In this document: piece by piece, positions 33,356-41,502 of the stretch
How positions within the stretch are numbered: the stretch's first letter is position 1
Layout: every line of letters starts with the position of its first letter
Assembly (NCBI GenBank): GCA_036489765.1
Contig: DASXFE010000114.1
Location: 1 to 64,000, forward strand
Direction of reading: 5' to 3'
DNA from: DATARH01 sp036489765
Lineage (GTDB): Bacteria > Pseudomonadota > Alphaproteobacteria > ATCC43930 > CGMCC-115725
DNA: 64,000 nt
The notes under the pieces: model-generated
What the model was told of the DNA's origin: nothing
Database searches by the model: none
The model's input: the letters and a program-made list of their open reading frames with translations, nothing else
Program-made: the position numbers and the translations under genes

Positions 33356-33367
33356 GTTGATATCAAC
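33356..33367. promoter_or_regulatory. Perfect palindrome GTTGATATCAAC in an AT-rich patch
   Basis: A 12-base perfect palindrome in a ~35-base AT-rich patch (33347-33373) within GC-rich sequence, with TATA-like stretches on both sides (CATATAAAA before it, CATATAAG after it). TTGATATCAA is a typical shape for MarR- or GntR-type operators. It lies between three truncated genes, so it may be the surviving control region of a deleted regulon. Confidence 0.4.
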
Positions 33368-33403
33368 ATATAAGAGGCCAGTCAACGGTGATATGAGCAT
33401 TAC

Positions 33404-33533
33404 GAATGGCGCGAGTCCTACGCCGCGGTCGAATGCGAAGAGACCTTTGTCGGCCACGTCGTCGAAGCCTTCGGCGACGACTGCCTGGTCACCACCACCG
33501 ATTACCCCCACGGCGGCTCGAAAGTACCCGAAC
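33404..33533 (+). pseudogene. C-terminal remnant of an amidohydrolase-2 (TIM-barrel) gene
   Basis: EWRESYAAVECEETFVGHVV then EAFGDDCLVTTTDYPHGGSK matches the end of metal-dependent amidohydrolase-2 family proteins, which carry an STDYPH-type motif near the last strand. The frame is joined after KVPE to sequence from another family. No start or N-terminal metal-binding motif is present. Confidence 0.5.
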
Positions 33534-33540
33534 GCGGGCG

Positions 33541-34003
33541 CGGCCGCTGCTCGATGCGATCGCCAGGCGGGTGATGTACACGGGGGGGGGATCGGCACCG
33601 GGTCGATCGCCAAGATCATGCACAACAGCGCGACCTTCACCCTCGACCTCGTCATGGCCGAATGCTGGACGACCGCGGTCAAGGCCGGGATCGATCCGGC
33701 GACGATCGTCAAGGTCTTTACCGAGGCCGCGCTCGGCAACCAGATGAACCTGAAGGTACGGCTGCCGGCGACCTATCTGCAGGGCGATTTCGTGGCCCGG
33801 TTCTCGCTCGCGCTCGCGCGCAAGGATCTCGGCCTCGCCCAGGATCTCGCGGCCGAAACGGGACGCCAATACGCCTCAACGCGCTCGCCAAGGCCGAGAT
33901 GGACGCGGCGGTCGAGCGTGGCTGGGCCAAACGCGACGCGTCGAGTTTTCTCCTGATCCAGGAGGAACGCGCCGGGGTCGAGGTGCGCCTGCCCAAGCCC
34001 TAG
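33541..34003 (+). pseudogene. C-terminal remnant of a 3-hydroxyisobutyrate dehydrogenase-like gene, two frameshifts
   Basis: RPLLDAIARRVMYTGG, then (in another frame) GIGTGSIAKIMHNSATFTLD, ALGNQMNLKVRLPATYLQGD and FSLALARKDLGLAQDLAAETG, and (after a second shift) LNALAKAEMDAAVERGW give the helical C-terminal domain of beta-hydroxyacid dehydrogenases, with the Lys-x-x-x-Asn-like KIMHN region. The N-terminal NAD-binding Rossmann half is absent. The first frameshift falls in a run of nine G (33582-33590), the second near 33862. The stop is at 34001-34003. It is a pseudogene, or an indel-damaged assembly of one. Confidence 0.6.
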
Positions 34004-34121
34004 GCACGAGCGGCGGGCATCGCATATCCGCCTTGCACGCTGCGCGCAGCCCTTGACTTGCCCCCTGCTTCGCTCCCTGTTATGCGCGCGCACAAGCGCA
34101 GAGTACTGGGGAGGAGTCGTC

Positions 34122-35147
34122 ATGAGCCTCACGCGGAGAACGTTATTGACCCGCGCCGGCATCGCTGCCGGGGCCGCAGTCACCGCGCCGGCGATCCTCC
34201 ACTATCCCGCCCATGCCGCCGCCGAGTTCGATTACAAATGCGGCACCGCGCTTCCCGACGGGCACCCGATGTGTATCCGCGGCCGCGAGGCGATGGACCG
34301 CATCAAGGAAAAGAGCGGCGGGCGCCTCCAGATCACACTCTACACCAACAGCGTGCTCGGCCAGGACACGGCGATGATCTCGCAGACCATCTCCGGCGCG
34401 CTGCAATGCTACTACCTGCCGATCGACCTGTTGGCGCCGCGCAACGCGGCTTGCGGCATCTTCGGGGTCGGCTTCGCGTTCGACGGCTACACCCACATCT
34501 GGGACGCGATGGACGGCGACCTCGGCAACTATCTGCGCGAGCTGTCGGAGGGGATCGGCTTCCAGGTCATGCCGAAAGGCTTCGACCACGGGTTCCGCCA
34601 CATCACGACGCGCACGAAGCCGATCAACGTTCCGGACGATTTGAAGGGCTTCAAGATCCGCCTGCCGGTTGCGCCCTACCTGATTTCGCTGTTCCGCCAT
34701 CTCGGCGCGTCACCGACCCCGATCAATTTCGGCGAGGTCTACAGCGCGTTGCAGACCGGCGTCGTCGACGGCCAGGAAAACCCGCTGATCCTGATCGACA
34801 CGGCCAAGCTCTACGAAGTGCAGAAATACTGCAGCATGACCTATCACGTGTGGGCCGCGATCAACATGTCGTTCGGTGTGCCGTACTGGAAGAAGCTGCC
34901 GCAGGATCTGCAGGATCTCTGCGTGACCGAGTTCAGTGCCTCGGCGATGAGCGAGCGCGACGACTGGCAGAAGATGAGCGCCGCCGAAGTCGACAAGCTG
35001 ACCAAGGCCGGCCTCACCTTCAACAAACCCGACACCGCGCCCTTCCGCGACCTGCTGAAAAAGAACGGCTTTTATCCCGACATGAAAAAGGAATCGGGCG
35101 ACAAGGCGTGGGCGCTTCTTGAAAAGTTCGTCGGGCAGCTCGCGTGA
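34122..35147 (+). CDS. TRAP importer substrate-binding protein (DctP)
   Basis: A 341-residue periplasmic TRAP binding protein with a Tat-like leader (SLTRRTLLTRAGIAAGAAVT, cleaved after AHA near residue 33). DctP features include MDRIKEKSGGRLQITLYTNS, a DDLKGFKIRLPVAPY segment with the conserved carboxylate-binding Arg, and FGEVYSALQTGVVDGQENPL, the diagnostic DctP stretch. ATG 34122 is preceded by GGGGAGGAG. Its stop overlaps the permease GTG (35144). It would import an organic acid; the exact ligand is unknown. Confidence 0.92.
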   Translation: MSLTRRTLLTRAGIAAGAAVTAPAILHYPAHAAAEFDYKCGTALPDGHPMCIRGREAMDRIKEKSGGRLQITLYTNSVLGQDTAMISQTISGALQCYYLPIDLLAPRNAACGIFGVGFAFDGYTHIWDAMDGDLGNYLRELSEGIGFQVMPKGFDHGFRHITTRTKPINVPDDLKGFKIRLPVAPYLISLFRHLGASPTPINFGEVYSALQTGVVDGQENPLILIDTAKLYEVQKYCSMTYHVWAAINMSFGVPYWKKLPQDLQDLCVTEFSASAMSERDDWQKMSAAEVDKLTKAGLTFNKPDTAPFRDLLKKNGFYPDMKKESGDKAWALLEKFVGQLA

Positions 35148-37027
35148 GCGCTGAACCCGCCGTCGCCGAAGGCCTCCGCCCGTCCGGACTGCCCGGCCTG
35201 CGCCGTGCCGCGTTGCAGCTCGACCGGGTGATCGGAGTCGCGACCGAGTTCATCGGTGCCGTCATCGTGCTGGCCGAGGTCGCGATCCTCTTCGCCGGCG
35301 TGGTCTCTCGCTACGTTCTCAACAGCCCGCTGATGTGGACGGACGAGCTAGCGAATTTCCTGCTGTTGTGGCTGGCGATGCTGGGGGCGGTCGTCGCCTT
35401 CCGCCGCGACGGCCACATGCGGCTCACGACCCTCGTCAATTCGCTGAGCCCCGATGTCGGCACATGGCTCGGCGCGCTCGCCTCACTGGTGCTGATCGCG
35501 TTCGTGCTCGAGATCCTCGTGCCGGCGCACGACTATCTGACCCAGCAATCCTTTGTCACGCTGATCACCCTGCAGATTTCCGACGGCTACCGCGTGCTCG
35601 CGATCATGGTCGGCGTGTCGCTCTTGGCTCTGGTGACCCTGCTGCGCCTGTTCCAGACGACGACGCTGATGCGTTTCCTGTCGGCGCTCCTCGTCGTCGC
35701 CGCCGTCTCGGTCGGGCTTTGGATGTCGCAGCCGCTGCTGCTCGCGATGGGGCACGGCAGCCTGGTCGTGTTCTTTGTCGTGATGGTCGCGGTCTGCGTC
35801 GGGATCGGCGTACCGATCGCGTTCACCTTCGGGATCGCGACGCTCTCCTACCTCGCGCTCAACACCGACCTGCCGCTCGTCATCGTCATCAACCGCATGG
35901 ATGACGGCATCTCGAACCTGCTGCTGCTGTCGGTGCCGATGTTCGTGTTCCTCGGCCTCCTGATGGAGATGACCGGGATCGCGCGGGTGATGGTCAATTT
36001 CCTCGCCTCGCTGGTGGGCCACGTGCGCGGCGGGCTCAGCTACGTATTGCTCGGCGCGATGTATCTCGTCTCGGGCATTTCCGGGTCGAAGGCCGCCGAT
36101 ATGGCCGCGGTCGCGCCAATCCTCTTCCCCGAGATGCAGAAGCGCGGCAGCCATCCGGGCGAGCTCGCCTCGCTCCTCGCGACGTCGAGCGCGATGTCGG
36201 AGACGATCCCGCCGAGCCTCGTCTTGATCACGATCGGCTCGGTGGTGCCGGGCTTGTCGATCGCCGCGCTCTTCACCGGCGGGCTGCTCCCCGCCTTTGT
36301 CGCGGCCCTGGCGCTGGTGCTGGTCGCGTGGTGGCGCTCGCGTGGCACCGATACCGGCGTTCACGAGCGCGCCCGCGGCACCGAGATGCTGAAGAGCTTC
36401 GCGATCGCCGTGCCGGGCCTCACCCTCCCGTTCGTGATCCGCTTTGCGGTCATCGACGGCATCGCGACCGCGACCGAGGTGTCGACCGTCGGCGTCGTCT
36501 ATACCGCGCTTCTCGGCATCTTCATCTATCGCCAGTTCGAGTGGCGCCGGATCTATCCGATCCTCGTCGAGACCGTATCGCTGACCGGCGCCGTGATGAT
36601 GATCATCGGCACCGCGACGGCAATGGCCTGGGCCCTGACGCAATCCGGGTTTTCGCTGTGGCTGGTCTCGGTCATGGCGCATGTGCCGGGCGGCAGCTTT
36701 GGTTTCCTGCTGATCACGATCATCGCCTTCATCATCCTCGGCAGTGTGCTCGAGGGGCTGCCGGCGATCGTGCTCTTCGGACCGCTCCTCTTCCCCGTCG
36801 CGAAATCGGTCGGCGTGCACGAGGTGCACTACGCGATGGTCGTGATCCTGGCGATGGGGATCGGGCTTTTCGCCCCGCCCTTCGGCGTCGGCTTCTACGG
36901 CGCCTGCGCAATCGGGCGCGTCAACCCCGACGACGCCCTCTGGCGCATCTGGCCCTATATCTTCGCCCTGATCGCCTCGCTGATTATCGTCGCCGCGATC
37001 CCGTGGCTGTCGATCGGGTTCCTGTAG
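35144..37027 (+). CDS. Fused TRAP importer permease (DctQ-DctM)
   Basis: A 627-residue inner-membrane protein fusing the small DctQ subunit (residues ~1-170, four spans; the WTDELANFLLLWLAMLGAVV motif) to the large DctM subunit (~180-627, about 12 spans; GIGVPIAFTFGIA, ISGSKAADMAAVAPILFPEM, ATSSAMSETIPPSLVLITIG, EGLPAIVLFGPLLFPVA). Fused QM permeases are a known TRAP subtype. GTG 35144 overlaps the DctP stop. The stop at 37027 is convergent with the TOBE remnant. Confidence 0.94.
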   Translation: MSAEPAVAEGLRPSGLPGLRRAALQLDRVIGVATEFIGAVIVLAEVAILFAGVVSRYVLNSPLMWTDELANFLLLWLAMLGAVVAFRRDGHMRLTTLVNSLSPDVGTWLGALASLVLIAFVLEILVPAHDYLTQQSFVTLITLQISDGYRVLAIMVGVSLLALVTLLRLFQTTTLMRFLSALLVVAAVSVGLWMSQPLLLAMGHGSLVVFFVVMVAVCVGIGVPIAFTFGIATLSYLALNTDLPLVIVINRMDDGISNLLLLSVPMFVFLGLLMEMTGIARVMVNFLASLVGHVRGGLSYVLLGAMYLVSGISGSKAADMAAVAPILFPEMQKRGSHPGELASLLATSSAMSETIPPSLVLITIGSVVPGLSIAALFTGGLLPAFVAALALVLVAWWRSRGTDTGVHERARGTEMLKSFAIAVPGLTLPFVIRFAVIDGIATATEVSTVGVVYTALLGIFIYRQFEWRRIYPILVETVSLTGAVMMIIGTATAMAWALTQSGFSLWLVSVMAHVPGGSFGFLLITIIAFIILGSVLEGLPAIVLFGPLLFPVAKSVGVHEVHYAMVVILAMGIGLFAPPFGVGFYGACAIGRVNPDDALWRIWPYIFALIASLIIVAAIPWLSIGFL

Positions 37028-37031
37028 GCGG

Positions 37032-37200
37032 TCAGTCCTTCGCGACCATCACATCGGACGCCTTGATCACCGCGTACGCCTCGTCGCCGGCCTTGAGGCG
37101 GCGTCGTTGGGGATCGACGAGGTCACCAGCACACCGCCGCCGATATCGCATCCTCGAGCCCGGCCGCCGCAAAGGCCGCCGCGAGCTCGCCCGGACCGGT
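37032..37200 (-). pseudogene. TOBE/molybdate-binding domain remnant
   Basis: The last ~25 codons read LKAGDEAYAVIKASDVMVAK, the end of a TOBE (molybdopterin- or molybdate-binding) domain as in ModE or Mop proteins. The preceding part of the domain (DIGGGVLVTSSIPNDAA) is in a different frame, so a base is missing near 37100. Further upstream (37150-37200) YASPFTGPGELAAAFAAAGL looks like the end of an unrelated protein, perhaps a methyltransferase. The region 37028-37418 therefore holds fragments only. Confidence 0.5.
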
Positions 37201-37337
37201 GAACGGGCTCGCGTAACGCCGGCACAAGCTGCGTCCGCCGCCGGGTCGAGCGTCGCGGCGCTGTCCCAGAAGATGCTACTCGTCACCCCCGCACAGAAGG
37301 GGTCCAAGGGCGAGCGGTAGTGCGGTTGCCACCAAGC

Positions 37338-37360
37338 TTCCCGCTTTCGTGGGAATGACG
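37338..37360. repeat. Short extragenic hairpin (TTCCC...GGGAATGACG)
   Basis: TTCCC (37338-37342) and GGGAA (37351-37355) enclose GCTTTCGT, followed by TGACG. This matches a dispersed intergenic sequence seen in many proteobacteria (TTCCCGC-TTTCGTGGGAATGACG). It lies between the TOBE remnant and the enoyl-CoA hydratase gene. Confidence 0.5.
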
Positions 37361-37418
37361 AGGCGAGGATGGCGATTCAATCCGGATGAATCTTCGTTTA
37401 GGGTCCGCCGTTCACGGC

Positions 37419-38216
37419 ATGGGGAGCATTAAAACAGTGTCGGACATTCGGGTTTCCCGGCGGGATGAAGCGGTCGCCGTGGTGTCGATCGACCGGCAGG
37501 CGCGGCGCAATGCGCTCGACCTCGCGGCGTGGCGCGACCTCGCTGCCGCATTCCGCGGCCTCGCCGACGACCGCGGCGTCCGCCTCGTCATCCTCACAGG
37601 CTCAGGCGGGCATTTCTGCGCCGGCGCCGACATCAGCGAGTTCGCCCGCGTCCGCTCCGACAGCGCCAGCGGCGAGACCTACGAGAAGAGCGTCGGGGCC
37701 GCCTATGCCGCGATCCGCGCGCTGCCGCAGCCGAGCATTGCGGCGATCGCGGGGAGCTGCGCCGGCGGCGGCTGCGCGATCGCGCTGTGCTGCGATTTCA
37801 GGGTGATGCGCCGCGGTGCCCGCTTCGGCATCCCGGCGGCCAAGCTCGGCACGATCTATACGATCGAGGAATGCCGGCTCCTGTGGTCGACCGTCGGCAT
37901 CGCCAACGCCAAACGCGTCCTCTTCGGCGGCGACCTTCTCCCCGCCGAGACCGCGCGCGAGATGCGCTTCGCCGACGCCCTCGTCGACGGCGACCCGGTC
38001 GAGGCCGCGATTCAGTTCGCCCCCGCGATGGCCGCCAACGCCCCTCTGGCTATCGCCGGGATGAAGACCATCCTCGAAGAACTCGCCCGCGGCGACATCG
38101 CCGCCGCCCGCCCCGAAATCCACCGCCTGATCCGGGAAGCCCTCGACAGCGCCGACTACCGCGAAGGCGCCGCCGCCTTCATGGAAAAGCGGGCCGCACG
38201 GTTCGAGGGACGATAG
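37419..38216 (+). CDS. Enoyl-CoA hydratase/isomerase family protein
   Basis: A 265-residue crotonase-fold protein. The oxyanion-hole segments are GGHFCAGADISEF and AIAGSCAGGGCAIALCCDFR, and AAKLGTIYTIEECRLL follows. The glutamate expected in hydratases at the AKLG+ region appears as EE in IEECRLL, so hydratase or isomerase activity is possible. It may serve beta-oxidation or a side-chain degradation route linked to the TRAP importer; no partner gene adjoins. The start is uncertain: ATG 37419 is used here, ATG 37386 would add 11 residues. Confidence 0.85.
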   Translation: MGSIKTVSDIRVSRRDEAVAVVSIDRQARRNALDLAAWRDLAAAFRGLADDRGVRLVILTGSGGHFCAGADISEFARVRSDSASGETYEKSVGAAYAAIRALPQPSIAAIAGSCAGGGCAIALCCDFRVMRRGARFGIPAAKLGTIYTIEECRLLWSTVGIANAKRVLFGGDLLPAETAREMRFADALVDGDPVEAAIQFAPAMAANAPLAIAGMKTILEELARGDIAAARPEIHRLIREALDSADYREGAAAFMEKRAARFEGR

Positions 38217-38260
38217 GGTCGTAGGGTAGGGTAGAGCGCAGCGAAGCCCACCGAGAAAAT

Positions 38261-38336
38261 CTTAACCGCAACGGGCGCGGGGTTTCGCAGAGGTCCTTTA
38301 CTTCCTCCGCGATCCTCTGCGTCTTCAGCGGTTGAA
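38261..38336. repeat. Extragenic inverted-repeat element with CGCAGAGG arms
   Basis: CGCAGAGG (38286-38293) and CCTCTGCG (38314-38321) are inverted repeats, bracketed by AACCGC (38264-38269) and GCGGTT (38328-38333). The sequence (TCCTCTGCGTCTTCAGCGGT) is familiar as a dispersed intergenic repeat of many proteobacterial genomes. No gene lies in 38217-38395. Confidence 0.5.
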
Positions 38337-38395
38337 AGACCCACCCGGCATTCGGGCGCAGACGGGACCAGAGCCCGTCAGGTGCGGTGGGTGCG

Positions 38396-38647
38396 TCAGC
38401 AGCGGTGCCAGTCGCACCAGTTGCGCCGCGAGTCTGGGCGCCAGGCGGGATCCCAACCTTGATGCCAGCGGTGTGGATACCACGTTCTGCCCCACCAGAA
38501 CCCATTTCCGGGAGCGACGTAGGCCCCGGCGCGCGGCCCGGGTCCGCACCACCGATTCGGCCCGCACCACCACGCGTAAGCATTGGTCGCCGGCAGAGCA
38601 AATCCGATGCCGAGCGCCAGGACGAAAGCGGAGATAAGCAGTTTCAT
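38396..38647 (-). CDS. Small secreted Trp/His/Cys-rich protein
   Basis: An 83-residue protein with a strong signal peptide (MKLLISAFVLALGIGFALPA then TNAYA). The ~58-residue mature part is rich in Trp, Gly, Pro and Arg (WWCGPNRWCGPGPRAG, GNGFWWGRTWYPHRWHQGWD) with four cysteines and a CDWHRC end. It resembles small exported low-complexity proteins of Bradyrhizobium-like bacteria, for which no function is known. ATG 38647 fits the leader. It is isolated from its neighbours. Confidence 0.6.
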   Translation of the reverse strand: MKLLISAFVLALGIGFALPATNAYAWWCGPNRWCGPGPRAGAYVAPGNGFWWGRTWYPHRWHQGWDPAWRPDSRRNWCDWHRC

Positions 38648-38788
38648 GCCGCAATGAACGGCCAACCGGGACGAGGTATTCCCTCCATGGCCCAAAAATT
38701 CGCTGAAGCGACTCTTGATTTCTCCGCTTTGATGCGGCGGACTTTGGTCCCATGTGCGCCGAACACCGCTCTACCCGCCCTACGAGGG

Positions 38789-39346
38789 TTACGTGAACCG
38801 CGCGGCGAGCGGCTTGGGGCCGAGCGAAGCCGGGTCGAGCGCCCGCAATTTCGCGAGGGTCTCGACGAGCGCGGCCATATCCTTCAACCCGCCTTCCGAC
38901 GCCAGTTTCCCATCCTTGAAGTCGCCGCCGGTCAGGTATACCGACGTCGGCGCCGTGAGCGCGCCGAACCAGGCCAAAACGACGCGGAGCTGAGTGTCGA
39001 CGGCGAGGTAGTGGTGCGGCGAGCCGCCCATCGCGACGATGCCGACCGGCTTGTTCTGCAACGCGGCGACCGGGGCGATGTCGAGGAGGTTCTTGAGCAC
39101 CCCCGGATAGCTCGCGCGGTAGACCGGCGCGGCAATCAGCACCGATTTGGCCGCATTCAGCTTCGCGACCGCTGCGCGGGTCGCGTCGTTGTAGGCATCG
39201 TCCGCGCGGCCGTCGCAAATCTCGATCCCCGCGTCGGCAAGGTTGATCGTCTCGGCATTGCCGGCCGTGTCGGCGGCGGCCTGCATCGCCGCCGCGAGGC
39301 GGCCGGGCGGGGTCGCGGCGCCGACGATGATCAGCAGGTCCGTCAT
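38789..39346 (-). CDS. NAD(P)H-dependent FMN reductase (SsuE-like)
   Basis: A 185-residue flavodoxin-fold reductase. The N-terminus (DLLIIVGAATPPGRLAAAM), LIAAPVYRASYPGVLKNLLD, and GIVAMGGSPHHYLAVDTQLR match the SsuE/MsuE reductases that supply FMNH2 to two-component monooxygenases. ATG 39346 overlaps the stop of the upstream monooxygenase (ATGA), so the pair is translationally coupled: reductase and oxygenase components of one system, with a GST gene as the first gene of the transcript. Confidence 0.9.
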   Translation of the reverse strand: MTDLLIIVGAATPPGRLAAAMQAAADTAGNAETINLADAGIEICDGRADDAYNDATRAAVAKLNAAKSVLIAAPVYRASYPGVLKNLLDIAPVAALQNKPVGIVAMGGSPHHYLAVDTQLRVVLAWFGALTAPTSVYLTGGDFKDGKLASEGGLKDMAALVETLAKLRALDPASLGPKPLAARFT

Positions 39347-40668
39347 CACGCCGCCCCCTCTTGCCGCGGCCGCAGCGGCGCGGCGATGCGCGGCAGGCCG
39401 AGATGGTCGCGCAATGTCGTGCCCTCGTAGTCGCGGCGGAAGAGGCCGCGGCGCTGCAATTCCGGCACGACCTGGTCGACGAAATCGGCGAAGGCCCCGG
39501 GGAAATGCGCCGGCAGGACGTTGTACCCGTCGGCCGCCCCGGTGGTGAACCACTCTTCCAATGTGTCCGCAATCCCCGTCGGCGTGCCGCAGATCACCCA
39601 ATGCCCGCGTGCCGCCGCGGTCAGGTTATAGAGGTCGCGCAGCGTCATCCTCTCGCGCCGCGCCATCTCGTAGAGCACGCGATGGAACGTGCGCCCGCCG
39701 TCGCTGGTCGGCGGCGGCGGCACCGGCGCGTCGAGGTCGTGGCCGCTGACGTCGTAGCCGATGCGGCTCGTGACGAGGGTCAGCGCGTTGCTCGGCGTGA
39801 TCCAGCTTTGCAATTTGGCGAGCTGCTCGCGCGCCTCGGCGTCGCTCTTGCCGACGATGCACATGACGCCCGGCAACACCGCGAGCTCGTCGGGCGAGCG
39901 GCCGTATTTCGCCATGCGGCCCTTGAGGTCGGCATACGCCTTTCGCGCCGGCTCGATCTCCTGTACGACCGAGAAGACGACATCGGCTGTTCGCGCCGCC
40001 AGTTCCAGCCCCGACGGCGACCCGCCGGCCTGGATGATCACCGGATGCCCCTGCGGGCACCGCGCCTGGTTGATCGGCCCCCGCACCTGGAAGAATTTGC
40101 CGCGATGGTTCAGCGGCCGCACCCTGTCGGCATCGATGTATTGCCCGGTGGCCTTGTCGGCGACGATCGCGCCGTCCTCCCAGCAATCCCACAGGCCGCG
40201 GACGACATCGACAAACTCGTTGGCCCGCTCGTAACGCAGCTCGTGCTCGATGTGCTCGTCGCGATTGAAGTTGAGCGCCGCCTTCGGGTTCGAGCTGGTA
40301 ACGACATTCCACGCCGCACGCCCGCCCGACAGATGGTCGATCGAGCCGAAGAGGCGGGCGACGTTGTAGGGCTCGGAGAAACTCGTCGAGACCGTCGCGC
40401 CGAGCCCGATATGGGTTGTGGTTTGGGAAAGCGCGGTGATCAGCGTCGTCGGCTCGAACCGGCACAGAAACGACGGATGGTCGGTCGGCTCCATCACCAT
40501 CGAGTCCGAGATGAACAGGAGGTCGAACTTGCCGCGCTCGGCGATGCGGCCGATCTCCTGCATCACCGGCCATTCCATATGCGTCGAAAACGCGCCGTCG
40601 TAGCGCCACCCGGCCGAATGATTGCCGGTGCCGAGCACGAACACGCCGAGATGCATCTGCCGCTTCAT
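39346..40668 (-). CDS. FMN-dependent monooxygenase, NtaA/SnaA/DszA family (1)
   Basis: A 440-residue luciferase-fold monooxygenase. Family marks: MHLGVFVLGTGNHSAGWRY at the start, ATVSTSFSEPYNVARLFGSI, DHLSGGRAAWNVVTSSN, the GSPSGLELAARTADVVFS stretch, and the C-terminal RRGLFRRDYEGTTLRDHLGL. Members oxidise sulfones, nitrilotriacetate or related C-S and C-N compounds with FMNH2 and O2. It overlaps the GST gene upstream (ATGA at 40668-40665) and the FMN reductase downstream, forming a GST-monooxygenase-reductase operon. Substrate unknown. Confidence 0.9.
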   Translation of the reverse strand: MKRQMHLGVFVLGTGNHSAGWRYDGAFSTHMEWPVMQEIGRIAERGKFDLLFISDSMVMEPTDHPSFLCRFEPTTLITALSQTTTHIGLGATVSTSFSEPYNVARLFGSIDHLSGGRAAWNVVTSSNPKAALNFNRDEHIEHELRYERANEFVDVVRGLWDCWEDGAIVADKATGQYIDADRVRPLNHRGKFFQVRGPINQARCPQGHPVIIQAGGSPSGLELAARTADVVFSVVQEIEPARKAYADLKGRMAKYGRSPDELAVLPGVMCIVGKSDAEAREQLAKLQSWITPSNALTLVTSRIGYDVSGHDLDAPVPPPPTSDGGRTFHRVLYEMARRERMTLRDLYNLTAAARGHWVICGTPTGIADTLEEWFTTGAADGYNVLPAHFPGAFADFVDQVVPELQRRGLFRRDYEGTTLRDHLGLPRIAAPLRPRQEGAA

Positions 40669-41300
40669 GCCGGCCCTCCGTTCGGGAAATTCCGCCGCCA
40701 CACCCGCGCCAACTCCGGCCGCGCCTCGGCCTTGAGCGCGATCGCGTGCAGCCTAGGGCAACGCGCGGCGAACCACGCCCGCCGCGGCCGCCAATGGGTC
40801 ATCACCGCGAGGTAGATATCGAGCGCCGAAAACCGCCCGCCGAGAAACCACTCGTCGCCTGCCTCGGCTTCGACCATGCCCCACAGCGATTCGCGGTAGA
40901 GCGCGACGTTTTCGGCGAACTTTTCCGCCCCCTCGACCGGGGCGAAGCGGGTCGGGTCGTCGATATAGGTGAAGGTCGGATAGATGTTGGCGACGAGAAA
41001 GACGAGCCAACGCAGGAATTTCGGCCGCTCCGCCTCGCCCGGCGCCGGGACGAGCGCGGCGCTCTGCGCGACATCGGCGAGGTAGAGCGTGATCGCCGCG
41101 CTCTCGGTCATGATGTCACCGCCGGGCAGGACCAGCGTCGGCACCTGCGCCACCGGGTTGACCGCCGACAAATGCTCGCGCGCGGCCGCCGACGCGAAGA
41201 GGTCGTCGACATCCACGACCTCGTACGGCAACCCGTACCAGGCGAGCTGCACCTCCGTCAGCGTCGAGCCCCATCCGGGGCGGGCGAAGAGCTTGTACAT
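40665..41300 (-). CDS. Glutathione S-transferase family protein
   Basis: A 211-residue GST-like protein. The N-terminal thioredoxin-fold half includes LFARPGWGSTLTEVQLAWYG, a cis-Pro in AQVPTLVLPGG and the glutathione-contact TESAAITLYLAD. The helical half holds FLGGRFSALDIYLAVMTHW, the N-capping region. ATG 41300 begins at the domain. It is the first gene of the operon with the monooxygenase and reductase, so it may handle a thiol or sulfite adduct or protect against reactive products; that is inference. Confidence 0.88.
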   Translation of the reverse strand: MYKLFARPGWGSTLTEVQLAWYGLPYEVVDVDDLFASAAAREHLSAVNPVAQVPTLVLPGGDIMTESAAITLYLADVAQSAALVPAPGEAERPKFLRWLVFLVANIYPTFTYIDDPTRFAPVEGAEKFAENVALYRESLWGMVEAEAGDEWFLGGRFSALDIYLAVMTHWRPRRAWFAARCPRLHAIALKAEARPELARVWRRNFPNGGPA

Positions 41301-41350
41301 CGCGGCGAAGCATAGTGGACGCGTTGCGATTATGCGATCCTCACCCATCT

Positions 41351-41481
41351 GAGGTCATTCCGGGGCATCGCGCAGCGATGAACCCGGAACCCACGAACAC
41401 GGGCTTCGCGGAAGTACGTTCGGCAGGAAGGGACCGTGTTCTGGGTTCCGGGTTCGGCCTGCGGCCGTCCGGAATGACCTC
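41351..41481. repeat. 131-base extragenic long palindrome
   Basis: GAGGTCATTCCGG (41351-41363) and CCGGAATGACCTC (41469-41481) are perfect inverted arms. A nested pair, AACCCGGAACCC with GAACACG (from 41380) and CGTGTTC with GGGTTCCGGGTT (to 41454), extends the fold. The sequence matches a dispersed intergenic element known in several alphaproteobacteria. It separates the divergent GST operon and the second monooxygenase, so it occupies their shared promoter region. Confidence 0.65.
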
Positions 41482-41502
41482 GGAAGATGCTGGAGAGGCG
41501 AC

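Noticed and set aside
35483..36829. Open minus-strand frame of about 448 codons opposite the TRAP permease
   Set aside because: His/Asp/Arg-rich shadow of a hydrophobic protein; no domain.
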